Assembly: GCA_963740255.1 (NCBI GenBank)
Contig: CAVUDO010000002.1
Span: forward strand, 1,612,001 to 1,676,000
Length of the DNA stretch: 64,000 bases
Direction: 5' to 3'
Source: CAVUDO01 sp963740255
Lineage (GTDB): Bacteria; Actinomycetota; Actinomycetes; Mycobacteriales; Cryptosporangiaceae
Shown piece by piece: positions 1 to 8,967 of this stretch (positions are counted from its first letter, which is position 1; each line of letters opens with the position of its first letter). A model generated the notes under the pieces. The model was given only the letters and a program-made list of their open reading frames with translations. It did not search any database and was not told the origin of the DNA. A program made the translations under genes and the position numbers.

Positions 1-366
1 GTCCTCGTCGCGGTCCACGCGGCGGCGGGGAGGGCCATCGTCGCGGTCCACGCGGCGGCGGGGAGGGTCGCCGTCGTAGTCGACCCGGCGGTCCTCGTCG
101 CGGTCCGCGCGGCGGCGGTCATCGTCGTACGGGGCGGGCCTCGCGGGCCGGCGGAGTCCACCGGCGACCGCCACGCCGCCGGACGGCGTCCTGCGGGCCC
201 CGGCCGGGCGGCGGGCCCCCGGCTCGGGTCCGACGGCCGGGCGACCGGAGGCACCGGGCTCGGCGGGCCGCTCCGGCCGACCGGACAGGTCGCGGTCGAG
301 CCGGCGGCCGCCGTCGCGGCTCCGCCCGGCGCCCTCGCCCCTGGTCGTGGACTCGCCGCTCAGCAC
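1..366 (-). CDS. Arg/Asp-rich low-complexity protein, N-terminal part (cut by window edge)
   Basis: The frame is open from a GTG at 366 to the left edge, so only the first 122 residues are present. They show no recognisable fold: the stretch is rich in Arg, Asp, Pro and Gly and ends in 11-residue repeats of the type PPRRVDRD, so a long disordered N-terminus is expected. The start overlaps the stop of the alpha/beta hydrolase by 7 bases, suggesting coupled translation. In mycobacteria a DUF3152 protein (Rv3207c) lies beside the TetR/DUF3107 pair that is found here at 4.3-5.3 kb. DUF3152 is therefore a reasonable guess from position, but no diagnostic residue is in the window. Confidence 0.6.
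   Translation of the reverse strand, partial: MLSGESTTRGEGAGRSRDGGRRLDRDLSGRPERPAEPGASGRPAVGPEPGARRPAGARRTPSGGVAVAGGLRRPARPAPYDDDRRRADRDEDRRVDYDGDPPRRRVDRDDGPPRRRVDRDED
2..67. repeat. 33-bp tandem repeat, two copies inside a coding region
   Basis: Bases 2-34 and 35-67 are almost identical with a 33-bp period, which preserves the reading frame and encodes two 11-residue Arg/Asp/Pro units. Related but diverged units continue to about 125. The repeat probably continues beyond the left edge. Confidence 0.8.
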
Positions 367-1382
367 GCCTCCTCGGTGTCCACCGCGCCGCGGACGGTCA
401 CCGCACCGCGACGTTCCCGTTTCGCCCTCCCGCAGGTCTCCGAGACGTCCGCCAGCATCCCGGCCACGGCTCGGGCCAGGATACGGGGCTCTTCCAACTG
501 GGCGGTATGACCGACACCGTCCAGGATGAGAAGTCTGCTGTGCGGGATCGCGCGGGCCGTCCGCGGAGCGAGCCGGACGTCCACCAGCCGATCCTTGTTG
601 CCCCACACGACCAGCGTCGTTGCGGCGATGCGTCGGACCAGGCTCCACAGCGACAGACCGCCGGGCCGTAGGTAGGAGTAGGCCAGGCCGCGGAGGCTGC
701 GCACGTATGCCTCAGCGGCCCACGGCAGATCGAGCCGGTAGGCCGCCTCTCGCACGGCCTCCTCCCGGCGTTGGGAGGAGACCCGGGACGGATCGCCGAA
801 GCAGGTGTCCAACACGCCCTGGACCATCTGCTCCGGCGTGACCTGGCGCACCACCCGTTCGACCAGCCGCTCCACCCCGGGCAGCACGAGCACCGGCAGC
901 ATCCGGCGGTGCGCGGGGCCAGGCCGCAGTACCGGCATCGCCGGCGAGATCAGGGTGAGCGTGCGCACCAGCTCGGGACGGGTGGCCGCGAGCCGCGCCG
1001 CCACGGCGCCACCGAGGGAGTTGCCCACCAGGTGCACGGGTCCGCGCCCGGCCTGCTCGATCCAGCGGGCCACGAGACCGGCGAACGCCTGCTGCGTGTA
1101 GCCCGCCCGCCGGGCCGGACCGCTCCGCCCGCTGCCGGGGAGATCGATGGCCTGGCCGTCCAACCGGTCGGCCAGCAGGCCGGCGAGATCGGTCCAGTTC
1201 TGGGACGACCCACCCAGCCCGTGGACGTACAGTGCCGGCTCCGCGTCCGGCACCGTGGCCGGGGTGTCGCGGACGAACAGCGTGACGCCGTCGACGTCCA
1301 CCTCGCGTCCCGGCCACGGCGGCGGGAGCGGCTGGGGGCTCGGCCGAAGCGTGTCGTCGGCGGCCAGGCGGGCACGGATCAC
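360..1382 (-). CDS. alpha/beta hydrolase
   Basis: A 340-residue alpha/beta hydrolase. Visible landmarks are the oxyanion-hole motif YVHGLGGSSQNW, the nucleophile elbow VGNSLGGAVA (Ser in G-N-S-L-G), an Asp in VVWGNKDRLVD and the catalytic His in GVGHTAQLEEP near the C-terminus. This is the order expected of the fold (Ser, Asp, His). The substrate cannot be told from sequence; the family includes lipases, esterases and C-C hydrolases. No signal peptide is seen, so it is probably cytoplasmic. The GTG at 1382 gives a length usual for the family; the frame is open further upstream but that sequence is Arg/Pro-rich shadow of the neighbouring gene. It lies 34 bases downstream of the Pro-rich protein and overlaps the next gene, so the three form one minus-strand unit. 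Confidence 0.85.
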   Translation of the reverse strand: MIRARLAADDTLRPSPQPLPPPWPGREVDVDGVTLFVRDTPATVPDAEPALYVHGLGGSSQNWTDLAGLLADRLDGQAIDLPGSGRSGPARRAGYTQQAFAGLVARWIEQAGRGPVHLVGNSLGGAVAARLAATRPELVRTLTLISPAMPVLRPGPAHRRMLPVLVLPGVERLVERVVRQVTPEQMVQGVLDTCFGDPSRVSSQRREEAVREAAYRLDLPWAAEAYVRSLRGLAYSYLRPGGLSLWSLVRRIAATTLVVWGNKDRLVDVRLAPRTARAIPHSRLLILDGVGHTAQLEEPRILARAVAGMLADVSETCGRAKRERRGAVTVRGAVDTEEAC

Positions 1383-1416
1383 CGTTTCAGTCTGCCGCGT
1401 CCCGCCCTGGCCACCG

Positions 1417-4015
1417 TCAGGAGGAGTAGCTCTCACCGGGATAGGGCTGCCGCGGTCCGGGCGGAATCGCCGGATAGACACCCGAGGACGAGCCCAGCGC
1501 GACCCACGGCGGCGGCACCGGTTCCTGCAGGTCCCACGGCGGTGGCGGGGCGGCGTCCCGAGCGGGCTCTCCCGACCCGGGGAACCACGAGCCGGCCGGC
1601 GGCGCGGACGACGGGCTCCCGTATCCGGGCGGAAGGTAGCTCGGCATCCCGTTGCCCTGTGGCGGGTAGGCGTCCGGCGAGCCGTAACCCGGGGCGTGGG
1701 ACGACGCTGGCACCGGGTAGCTCCCCGACGGCGCGGCGGGCGCGCCGTAGGTCGACGCGGCCGGCGGCGCGCTGGCCGGGTACGAGGGTGCCGCGCCGTA
1801 GGGCTGGTACGCCGGCGGCGCGCTGGCCGGGTACGAGGGTGCCGCGCCGTAGGGCTGGTACGCCGGCGGCGCGCTGGCCGGGTACGACGGTGCCGCGCCG
1901 TAGGGCTGGTACGCCGGCGGGGACGCGTACGGCTGGGTGGACTGCGCAGGCTGCCACGCCCCTCCCCCGTTGTCGCCGTGGTCCCGACCTCCCGAGGACG
2001 GCTGACCGCTCCAGCCGGCCTCGGCCGCCGCCGGATACGCCTGGCCCGCACCGCGGTAGTCCTGCGGCTCGGGGGAGTCGTGGTACACCGACGAGCCCGC
2101 GTACCGGCTACCCTGGGCGTCCGCGCCGTTCCCGCTGGCATACGTGCCGGCGGGATACGCCGTCTGCGGGCTGGCCGGCCCCGGCAACGGATCGGACGAC
2201 CAGACCTGCGGGGTCGGCGGCGGTCCCCACGGGGACGGCTCGCTCCAGGGGGCCGACTGTTCCGCCTGCCACACTGGCTCGGTCAACGGCGGCAGCGGTG
2301 GCGGCGGTGCCTGCGCGGCCGGTGCCTGGGCGATCGGCGCCTGCGCGGCGGGTGCGTGGACGGCCGGCGCCTGCGCGGCCGGGGCGTTCCAGGTACCCGA
2401 GGGGGCGGGGCCGACCAGGGGCGGCAGCTCGGGTGCGGCCGGCGCCGCTCCGCGCACCAGTCGGGCCCAGGTGGCCGCAGCCCACCCTTCACCCCCGGAG
2501 TTGGCCGGCGCGGGTTCCGGACGGGGGTCCGGGGCAGGTGTGGGGGCCGCGGCCGGGGGGCGGTCGGAGGCCCGGCGTTGCGGGTGGGGCGGGCGCGGCG
2601 GGCGCGGCGGGCGTGGCGGCCGCGGCGGCGCGGTACCGCTCCTCCGGAGTGGGGACCGGGGGCTGGGGCTCCGCTGCCGTACCCGGCTCGGCACGATCGT
2701 GCCGGCTGACCGGCATCGGCCGGACCGGACCTGCCGTGGACCCCGCCGCTGCCTCGCTCGCCGCGGGCTCGGCCGGTTCCGGACGCGGAACGGCGTCGGG
2801 AGCCGGCAGCGCTGTGGACGGCGGGGATGCGGACGGGGCGGACTGCGCCGCGGACGCCCCGCCGGCGGAGGCCACGCCACGGCCGGTGATCGGCGGTGTG
2901 AGTACCGAGGCCAGCTCCGACACCTGCCGGGTGGCGCGGGATTCCCCCGCGGTCGGCGCCCCGACGGGCGCGCTGGCCGGCGCCTCGATGGGCCGGCTGG
3001 TCGCTGCGTCACTGGGCTCACTGGTCGGGGCAGCGGTCGGCTCGGCCGCCGCCGCGTCAACCGACCCGGGCGCGGAGCCGGTCGATACGGGCACGGCGGA
3101 GTCCGACGTCGCGGCCTCGTCCGAGTCCGCCACGTCCTCGGCGACGTCGTCCACGTCGATGGTGTCGTCCCGCATCTCGCCCAGGGCGCGGAAGGTTGCC
3201 GTGTTCTCTACCGCCAGGGGCGCGGACTGGCGCAACGCCCGCGGATGCCACGCCGAACCGCATCCGGCGTCGGGCACCAACGTGTCGAACCGACGGTTCA
3301 ACGCGGCCAGCACGGCGCGGACCATGGCCTGGCGGGCGTCCCCGCGCACCAGCGCCGAGCCCGCGAGCCGGTCGACGCGGTCCGGCGTGAGCAGCGTGAC
3401 GACGGCGATGGCAACCTTGTCCGACCCGACCTCGGCGAGATCGGCCTGGTCGAGGCCGCAGCGTCCGCGGCCGTCCAGCAGGGCGTCCACGGCGTTGAGG
3501 GCCGCGCTGGCGACCGTACGCAGCACCGCCCGCTCGACGGCCGGGCCGGTCGCGGTGCCGACGACGCGGGTCCGCGGGGTCGCGAGCACCACGTCCACAC
3601 GCACGTCCAGGCCTCCGCTGGCGACCTGGAGACGCTCCAGGTGCACCCGGCGCCGGGGGCCGTCCACGGGGGGCGGCGGCGCGTCCTCCGCACCGCCGTC
3701 CTCCACCAACACCGAACTGGTCGGATCGACCGTCACGCCCAGCCTTTCGTCGAGGATCCTGGCCACCGACGACGCCACCACGGTCTGGTCGGCGCCGTCG
3801 ACCAACGACAGCAGCAACGTCCGGTCGCCGTCGGCCATGATGCGGACCTCGGCGTCGCGGACACCGGGGACCGTGCGGACGGTCCCGAGCAACGAGACCA
3901 TCCAGACCGGCGTGTCCGACCCACTGTCGCCAGTAGGTCGGCGGCACCCGTCCGCCCCTCCGTTTCGTCGCAACGCATCGTCTCGGCGGCGATCCGGACC
4001 GGCGGACACGCTCAC
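1417..4015 (-). CDS. large Pro/Ala-rich protein with conserved N-terminal domain; one apparent frameshift
   Basis: I do not recognise this protein. Read as one gene with a single-base correction it has 865 residues. The first ~270 residues look folded: a segment around GTVRTVPGVRDAEVRI is followed by alternating strands and helices (ARILDERLGVTVD, ERAVLRTVASAALNAVDALL). The rest is Pro/Ala/Gly/Tyr-rich and disordered, ending in three 17-residue repeats containing AYQPYGAAPSYPA. As given, the frame entered at 4015 stops at 2489, while the C-terminal part is open in another frame from before 3060 to 1417. Removing one base from the six-G run at 2555-2560 joins them with matching composition. 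It is divergent from the TetR gene at 4261. A link to cell-envelope or secretion work is possible from the Pro/Tyr-rich tail but is only a guess. Confidence 0.6.
1761..1913. repeat. 51-bp tandem repeat, three copies
   Basis: Copies begin at 1761, 1812 and 1863. Each encodes 17 residues of the Pro/Tyr-rich tail of the surrounding gene, so the period keeps the frame. Copies 1 and 2 are nearly identical; copy 3 has a substitution in the GAG/GAC position. This suggests recent slippage or recombination. Confidence 0.85.
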
Positions 4016-4260
4016 TCCTGTCGTCGACGTCCAACAGGCAGGCTACTGCCGTAGATAGCCCCGGTCAGCCGAGTGGACAGGTCTTCATGGTCTTGCCCGC
4101 TGTCAAATACGCCCAAAAGGGGTGATCCTTCGCGGTACCCCGCGCCCGTCGGCGCCCCGGCCGTCTAGGCTGGCTACCCGCGGGTACGGCGAGAGGGCGC
4201 CCGGACGGGCGCCCGGGTCGAAGGTCGACGCTCCGCCGGAACTCGTGGGTGGAGGAGAAC

Positions 4261-4914
4261 ATGACGAGCGCCCCGGTCAGCAGCGGCGGAGCCGCCGAGG
4301 TCCGTCCCGCACGCCTGCCCCGCCCCGCGCGGCGCCGGCAGCTGCTCGCCGCCGCCCAGGAGGTGTTCGTCGCGCAGGGCTACCACGCCGCCGCGATGGA
4401 CGACATCGCCGACCGGGCGGGCGTCTCCAAGCCGGTCCTCTACCAGCACTTCCCCGGCAAGCTCGAGCTCTACCTGGCACTGCTCGACGAGCACGAGGCC
4501 GGGCTGGTGGCGCGGCTGCGCGAGGCGCTGGCCAACACCACCGACAACAAGGTCCGGGTGTGGGCGGCGACCCGCGCCTACTTCGACTTCGTCGACTCCG
4601 AGGGCGAGGCGTTCCGCCTGGTGTTCGAGTCCGACCTGCGCAACGAGCCCGCCGTCCGGCAACGGGTCGAGCGCACGGCGCGAGCCTGCCGGGAGGCGAT
4701 CGCCGACACGATCATGTCCGACACCGGGGTGAGCCGGGACCGGGCCGAGCTGCTGGCCGTCGGCCTGATCGGCGCGGCCGAGGTCAGTGCCCGGTTCTGG
4801 CTGCAGGCCAGCCGCTCCGTGCCGAAGGAGGAGGCGATCGCGCTGCTCGCGACGCTGACCTGGCGCGGCATCTCGAACTTCCCGCTCCAGGGCCACGGCG
4901 GCGACCCGGCCTGA
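4261..4914 (+). CDS. TetR-family transcriptional regulator
   Basis: A 217-residue TetR regulator. The N-terminal helix-turn-helix covers about residues 20-65, with the hallmark pattern AAQEVFVAQGYHAAAMDDIADRAGVSKPVLYQHFPGK split over three helices and ending in LYQHF. The C-terminal part is an all-helical ligand-binding/dimer domain. A GTG lies 12 bases upstream in frame, but its codons are the GGAGGAG Shine-Dalgarno at 4251-4257, so ATG 4261 is chosen. The position next to DUF3107, a ferritin-like protein and a DEAD-box helicase matches the mycobacterial Rv3208 neighbourhood. The ligand and targets are unknown. It is divergent from the Pro-rich gene, and the 245-bp gap 4016-4260 must hold both promoters. 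Confidence 0.93.
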   Translation: MTSAPVSSGGAAEVRPARLPRPARRRQLLAAAQEVFVAQGYHAAAMDDIADRAGVSKPVLYQHFPGKLELYLALLDEHEAGLVARLREALANTTDNKVRVWAATRAYFDFVDSEGEAFRLVFESDLRNEPAVRQRVERTARACREAIADTIMSDTGVSRDRAELLAVGLIGAAEVSARFWLQASRSVPKEEAIALLATLTWRGISNFPLQGHGGDPA

Positions 4915-5050
4915 GCCGGCACGGCGCGCCGTGGGCGGACACGCTGTGGCGCGGTGTCCGCGCCACCTGGACTAGCCTTCGTAGACGTGGGTGGCGCCGT
5001 CCGGGCGCCGGTCCGCACGACCCCGAGCACGACCCTGAGGAGGCACCGCG

Positions 5051-5278
5051 GTGGAGGTCAAGATCGGCGTGCAGTTCGCCTCGCGCGAGCTCGTGCTGGA
5101 GAGCGCAGAGAGCCCGGCCGACGTCGAGAAGACCGTGGCCGAGGCGCTCGCCGGCGAGGGCGGCCTCCTGAGCCTGGTCGACGCGAAGGGCCGGCGGGTC
5201 CTGGTGCCGACCGACAAGATCGCCTACGTCGAGATCGCGGACGCCGAGCTGCGGCGGGTCGGCTTCGGCGCCCCCTGA
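5051..5278 (+). CDS. DUF3107 family protein
   Basis: A 75-residue acidic cytoplasmic protein of the DUF3107 family, the counterpart of mycobacterial Rv3208A (TB9.4). Recognisable features are the start MEVKIGVQFASREL, a central helix with EKTVAEAL and the end VPTDKIAYVEIADAELRRVGFG. The start is GTG at 5051 with GAGGAGG about 8 bases upstream. It follows the TetR gene by 136 bases in the same direction and converges with the ferritin-like gene. Its function is not known; the conserved pairing with the TetR gene is the main clue. Confidence 0.92.
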   Translation: MEVKIGVQFASRELVLESAESPADVEKTVAEALAGEGGLLSLVDAKGRRVLVPTDKIAYVEIADAELRRVGFGAP

Positions 5279-5346
5279 CGGGTCGCTGAGCCGGCTCCTG
5301 AGCTGGTGTTGGCCGGCGACCCCTCCGGGGCGGCGGGCCCCGCGCG

Positions 5347-6030
5347 TCAGTTGTTCAGGCCGAGCGCCCGCATCCGTGCGGTGTGGGCGGTGGTGAGTCG
5401 CTTGATCAGCGCGCCGACCCCGGCCAGGTCGCCCGTGCCGGTAAGCACGAGTCCCGTCAGCCCGTCGTGTTCCGCGGCCACCCGCTGGGCCTGGCCGATC
5501 GCCTCGCCGACCAGCCTGCGGGCCCACAGGGCCAGCGCTCCGGCGCGACCGGGATCGGCCTCGATGGCCGCCCGCACCTCGGCCACCGTGAATGCCGCGT
5601 GGCTGGTGTCGTGCAGCACGTGCAGCACGAGCGAGCGGTCCGGCTCGTCGAGGAAACCGGCCACCTCCCGGTAGAAGTCGTCGGCGATGCCGTCACCCAC
5701 ATACGCCTTGACCAGGCCCTCCAGCCAGTCCCGGGGACAGGTCGAGTCGTGGAAGTCGTTCAGCGCCGGGGCGAACGGGGCCATCGCCGCGGACGGTTCG
5801 TGGCCGAGTTCCCCGAGCCGGGCCGCGAGCCGCTGGTAATGCCCGAACTCCGCCGCGGCCATCTCGCTCAGTGCGGCCCGACGCCGCAGGTCCGGAGCCA
5901 GCCGGGCATCGGCGGCGAGGTGGTCGAAGGCGATCAGCGCGCCGTAGCAGAGCACCCCGAGCAGTTCGACGAGGGCGTCCGTCCCGGGCACCTTGGCGGA
6001 GGCCGGATCGGGGGTGGCGGTCGTGCTCAG
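5347..6030 (-). CDS. ferritin-like domain protein (Rv3210c-like), probable CTG start
   Basis: About 227 residues, nearly all helical, with the ferritin-like four-helix pattern. Carboxylate/His pairs can be seen in AAAEFGHYQRLAARLGEL and in the helix around DFYREVAGFLDEPDRSLVLHVLHDTSHAAF, suggesting a di-iron site, although activity is unproven. Position and length match mycobacterial Rv3210c. No ATG, GTG or TTG lies near the expected start. AGGAGG at 6035-6040 sits 5 bases before a CTG (6028-6030) followed by AGC ACG ACC, so CTG is the likely initiator; an ATG at 6213 would add about 60 residues of poor composition. It is divergent from the helicase. Confidence 0.82.
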   Translation of the reverse strand: MSTTATPDPASAKVPGTDALVELLGVLCYGALIAFDHLAADARLAPDLRRRAALSEMAAAEFGHYQRLAARLGELGHEPSAAMAPFAPALNDFHDSTCPRDWLEGLVKAYVGDGIADDFYREVAGFLDEPDRSLVLHVLHDTSHAAFTVAEVRAAIEADPGRAGALALWARRLVGEAIGQAQRVAAEHDGLTGLVLTGTGDLAGVGALIKRLTTAHTARMRALGLNN

Positions 6031-6352
6031 GGTGGCCTCCTGCGCGTCGAGGGAGCAGCGGTTCTCGGTGGGGCGCCGAGCATGCGATCCGGCCCTCACG
6101 GTACGGCGCCCGACCCCCCGAGGAGGTGAGACCGGACACTCCCACGCCTGGTCATGATCGACGGGACGCTTCCGGGTACGTACCATGGGTGCCGAGGCGG
6201 CGACATCGGTCACCGCCCGATCATGTGCGCGGACGCCACGACGGGCGCCGCACCCTCGAGCCCGCCCCGCGAAACCGCGGCGGCCGGAAGCTTGGGAGCC
6301 GCCCGGTCAAGCCACCTCCGGATGTCTGCGCCCGGTAGAGAGGCCAAGACCC
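6031..6352. other. divergent intergenic region, ferritin-like / rhlE
   Basis: This 322-bp gap must contain the promoters of both divergent genes. I see a Shine-Dalgarno for each gene at its ends (6035-6040 minus strand; GAGAGG near 6338-6343 plus strand). I see no convincing -10/-35 pair, repeat or RNA structure. Confidence 0.4.
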
Positions 6353-8153
6353 CTGAGCACCCACGTCCACGACCCGAACACGACCGATCGGCACGATTCA
6401 GCAGAGCACGCCCCCCTCGACCCGGCAGCCCTCGACGCCGTAGCGCTCGAACACTCCACCACCGGTGCGCCGGAGGAGGAGACCGCCGAGGAACTGGCCG
6501 CCCGCGCCCCCGTCCGTGCCGAGAGCCCACTCTTCTCCGAGCTCGGTGTCCGCGCCGAGACCGTCGACGCGCTGGCCGCGGTCGGCATCACCCGCACCTT
6601 CGCGATCCAGGAACTCACGCTGCCCGATCGCGCTGGCCGGCTCCGACCTGATCGGACAGGCCCGCACCGGCACCGGCAAGACCCTCGGCTTCGGCATCCC
6701 GATGCTCCAGCGCGTGGAGGCACTCGGCGAGAGCGACCGGGCCGCCCAGGGCAGCCCGCAGGCCCTGGTCGTCGTCCCGACCCGCGAACTGTGCGTCCAG
6801 GTCACCCGCGACCTCGCCGCCGCCGGGCGGCTCCGCGACGTCCGGGTGCTCTCGGTCTACGGCGGTCGCGCCTACGAACCGCAGGTCGCCGCGCTCCGCA
6901 AGGGCGTCGAGGTGGTCGTCGGCACGCCCGGCCGGCTGCTCGACCTGGCCCAGCAGGGCCACCTCCGGCTCGGGGCGATCTCGATCCTCGTCCTGGACGA
7001 GGCCGACGAGATGCTCGACCTGGGCTTCCTGCCCGACATCGAGCGGATTCTCGCGATGATCCCCGAACGTCGCCAGACGATGCTCTTCAGCGCGACGATG
7101 CCGTCCCCGATCGTGCTGCTGGCCCGGCGGTTCATGCGCCAGCCGGTGCACATCCGGGCGGAGGAACCCGACGAGGGCCGCACCGTGCCCGAGACCGACC
7201 AGTACATCTACCGCGCCCACGCGATGGACAAGACCGAGATGCTCGCCCGCATCCTGCAGGCCGAGGGCCGGGGTCTGACCATGGTGTTCTGCCGCACCAA
7301 GCGCACCGCGCAGAAGGTGGCCGACGAGTTGGAGGACCGCGGCTTCGCCGCCGCGGCCGTGCACGGCGACCTCGGCCAGGGCGCCCGTGAGCAGGCGCTC
7401 CGTGCATTCCGCGCCGGCAAGGTCGACGTGCTGGTGGCCACCGACGTGGCGGCCCGCGGCATCGACGTCCCGGCTGTCACCCACGTCGTCAACTTCCAGT
7501 GCCCGGAGGACGAGAAGACCTACCTGCACCGGATCGGCCGCACCGGGCGGGCCGGCGCGAAGGGCATCGCGATCACCTTCGTGGACTGGGACGACCTGCC
7601 GCGCTGGGAGCTGATCAACAAGCTGCTCGACCTGCCCTACCCGGCACCCCCGGAGACGTACTCCACCTCCGAGCTCCTCTACACCGATCTGGACATCCCC
7701 GCCAGGGCCGCCGGCACGCTCCCCCGCAGCCAGCGCACCCGCGCCGGCCTGGACGCCGAGCAGGTCGAGGACCTGGGCGAGACCGGCGGCAAGAAGAGCC
7801 GGCAACGGTCGCACCCGGTGGCCCGTCCGAAGACCGGGCACCGCGACGGCGCGACGCGACGCGCCGCCGCACCGCGGGAAGGCGCCGACGCCACCGCCCC
7901 CGGCGAGGGCGGCGACGGCCCGGCCCGGGCGCCCCGCAGCCGGCCCCGGCGACGCACTCGTGGTGGCACGAAGGCCGCCGACGGCGCCTCGACCGGCGAG
8001 ACGGCGCCTGCCGCGACGTCGAGCGGGCCGGCCGAGGCCGCTCCGACCGGGGACGCCGAGGGCACCGCGCCGCGACGGCGCCGCCGGAGCAGGGGCGGAC
8101 GGGGACGCAAGCCGAGCGGTGCCGGGCATCCCGAGGCGCTGGCCGAGGGCTGA
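6353..8153 (+). CDS. rhlE: DEAD-box RNA helicase, RhlE-like; one apparent frameshift
   Basis: With one corrected base this is a 599-residue ATP-dependent RNA helicase, the counterpart of mycobacterial Rv3211. The N-terminal ~90 residues end in the Q motif FAIQELTLP; the body then shows ARTGTGKT (Walker A), VLDEADEML (DEAD box), FSATMP (motif III), TDVAARGID and HRIGRTGRAG (motifs V and VI). The basic, Arg/Gly-rich tail (RRRRSRGGRGRK) probably contacts RNA. As given, the frame with the Q motif and the frame with Walker A differ: deleting one C from CCC at 6623-6625 gives LP-IALAGSDLIG, the usual sequence of the family. The start is uncertain: a CTG at 6353, 9 bases after GAGAGG, is the best in-frame candidate. 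Confidence 0.85.
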
Positions 8154-8202
8154 GCCCACGCCCGGACACCCGGCAGGACGAGCACGGAGGGGACGCACTG
8201 CG

Positions 8203-8514
8203 GTGAGCGACGCCTACTGGCGACGTCCGGCGGAGGAGACCACGCGGGCCGAGGAAGCGCCCGTCGCGCCGGAGCCGTACACCGGACCGCCACCGACCAC
8301 ACCCCCTCCCGCGGAGGCGTGGCGGGGGCCGGTGATCACCCCTCCCGCGCCGCCGCGTCAGCTTCCCGAGCAGGATCACGCCGCACTGGACGCGGAGGAC
8401 GAGCGCTCGAGGGCGGTGACCCTCGGTGTCGGCATCCTTGCCGGTGCGGTCCTGCTGGTCCTGCTGATCGTTGTCCTGGTCCTGGGCGGCGCCGCGGCTT
8501 CGTCCCCGTCCTGA
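8203..8514 (+). CDS. small single-pass membrane protein
   Basis: A 103-residue protein. The first ~70 residues are Pro/Glu-rich and hydrophilic, followed by one membrane helix (about residues 74-98, AGAVLLVLLIVVLVLGG) and a very short tail. The start is GTG at 8203 with GGAGGGG about 10 bases upstream. It follows the helicase by 49 bases and may be co-transcribed. No domain is recognised; a tail-anchored topology with the N-terminus inside the cell is inferred. Confidence 0.75.
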   Translation: MSDAYWRRPAEETTRAEEAPVAPEPYTGPPPTTPPPAEAWRGPVITPPAPPRQLPEQDHAALDAEDERSRAVTLGVGILAGAVLLVLLIVVLVLGGAAASSPS

Positions 8515-8577
8515 CCTCCCGAGGGCCGAGCGGCCGGACGCGGACAGCACCGAGGACGCGCCAGCTCCGCCCTCGCC

Positions 8578-8967
8578 TCAGAGCGCGCGGCGCAGCTCCT
8601 CGACGACGGTCGCGGCCTGGCTGAGGGCTGCCGGGCCCGGACGGGTCGCGACCAGGTCCGCGGTCAGCACCGTCAGCTGGTCGGGCAGCGCGAGGTCGAC
8701 GTCGAGCCGCGGCACGGTCCGGCGCCCGACGCCTTCGACGCCCGTCGCGACATCGGCCAGGTACTGGGCCAGGGCGTGCAGCACGTCGGCGTTCGTCGGC
8801 GGGGCACCGTCCGCGGACACCGGCCGGAGCCCCGCCGCCCCGCGGCCGGCCGAGTTCCGGACAGACACCGACGCCGCCGCGGCGTACCGCGACGGCGTCC
8901 AGTGGGCGATCTGCCCGATCAGCGCGGCCGCGGCCACCCGCAGGGCGCTGGTCGGGTCGGTGCTCAA
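8578..8967 (-). CDS. conserved hypothetical protein, TTG start
   Basis: A 129-residue soluble, mainly helical protein that I cannot place in a family. It begins STDPTSALRVAAAAL and has a Leu/Ala-rich helical middle (DVLHALAQYLADVATG). The TTG start at 8967 overlaps the TGA of the Bax inhibitor gene in the form TTGA, so translation is probably coupled and the overlap decides the start. It converges with the small membrane protein gene. Confidence 0.65.
   Translation of the reverse strand: MSTDPTSALRVAAAALIGQIAHWTPSRYAAAASVSVRNSAGRGAAGLRPVSADGAPPTNADVLHALAQYLADVATGVEGVGRRTVPRLDVDLALPDQLTVLTADLVATRPGPAALSQAATVVEELRRAL

Noticed and set aside
1761..1913. CRISPR-like or satellite repeat
   Set aside because: The 51-bp units keep the reading frame and encode a Pro/Tyr-rich protein repeat.
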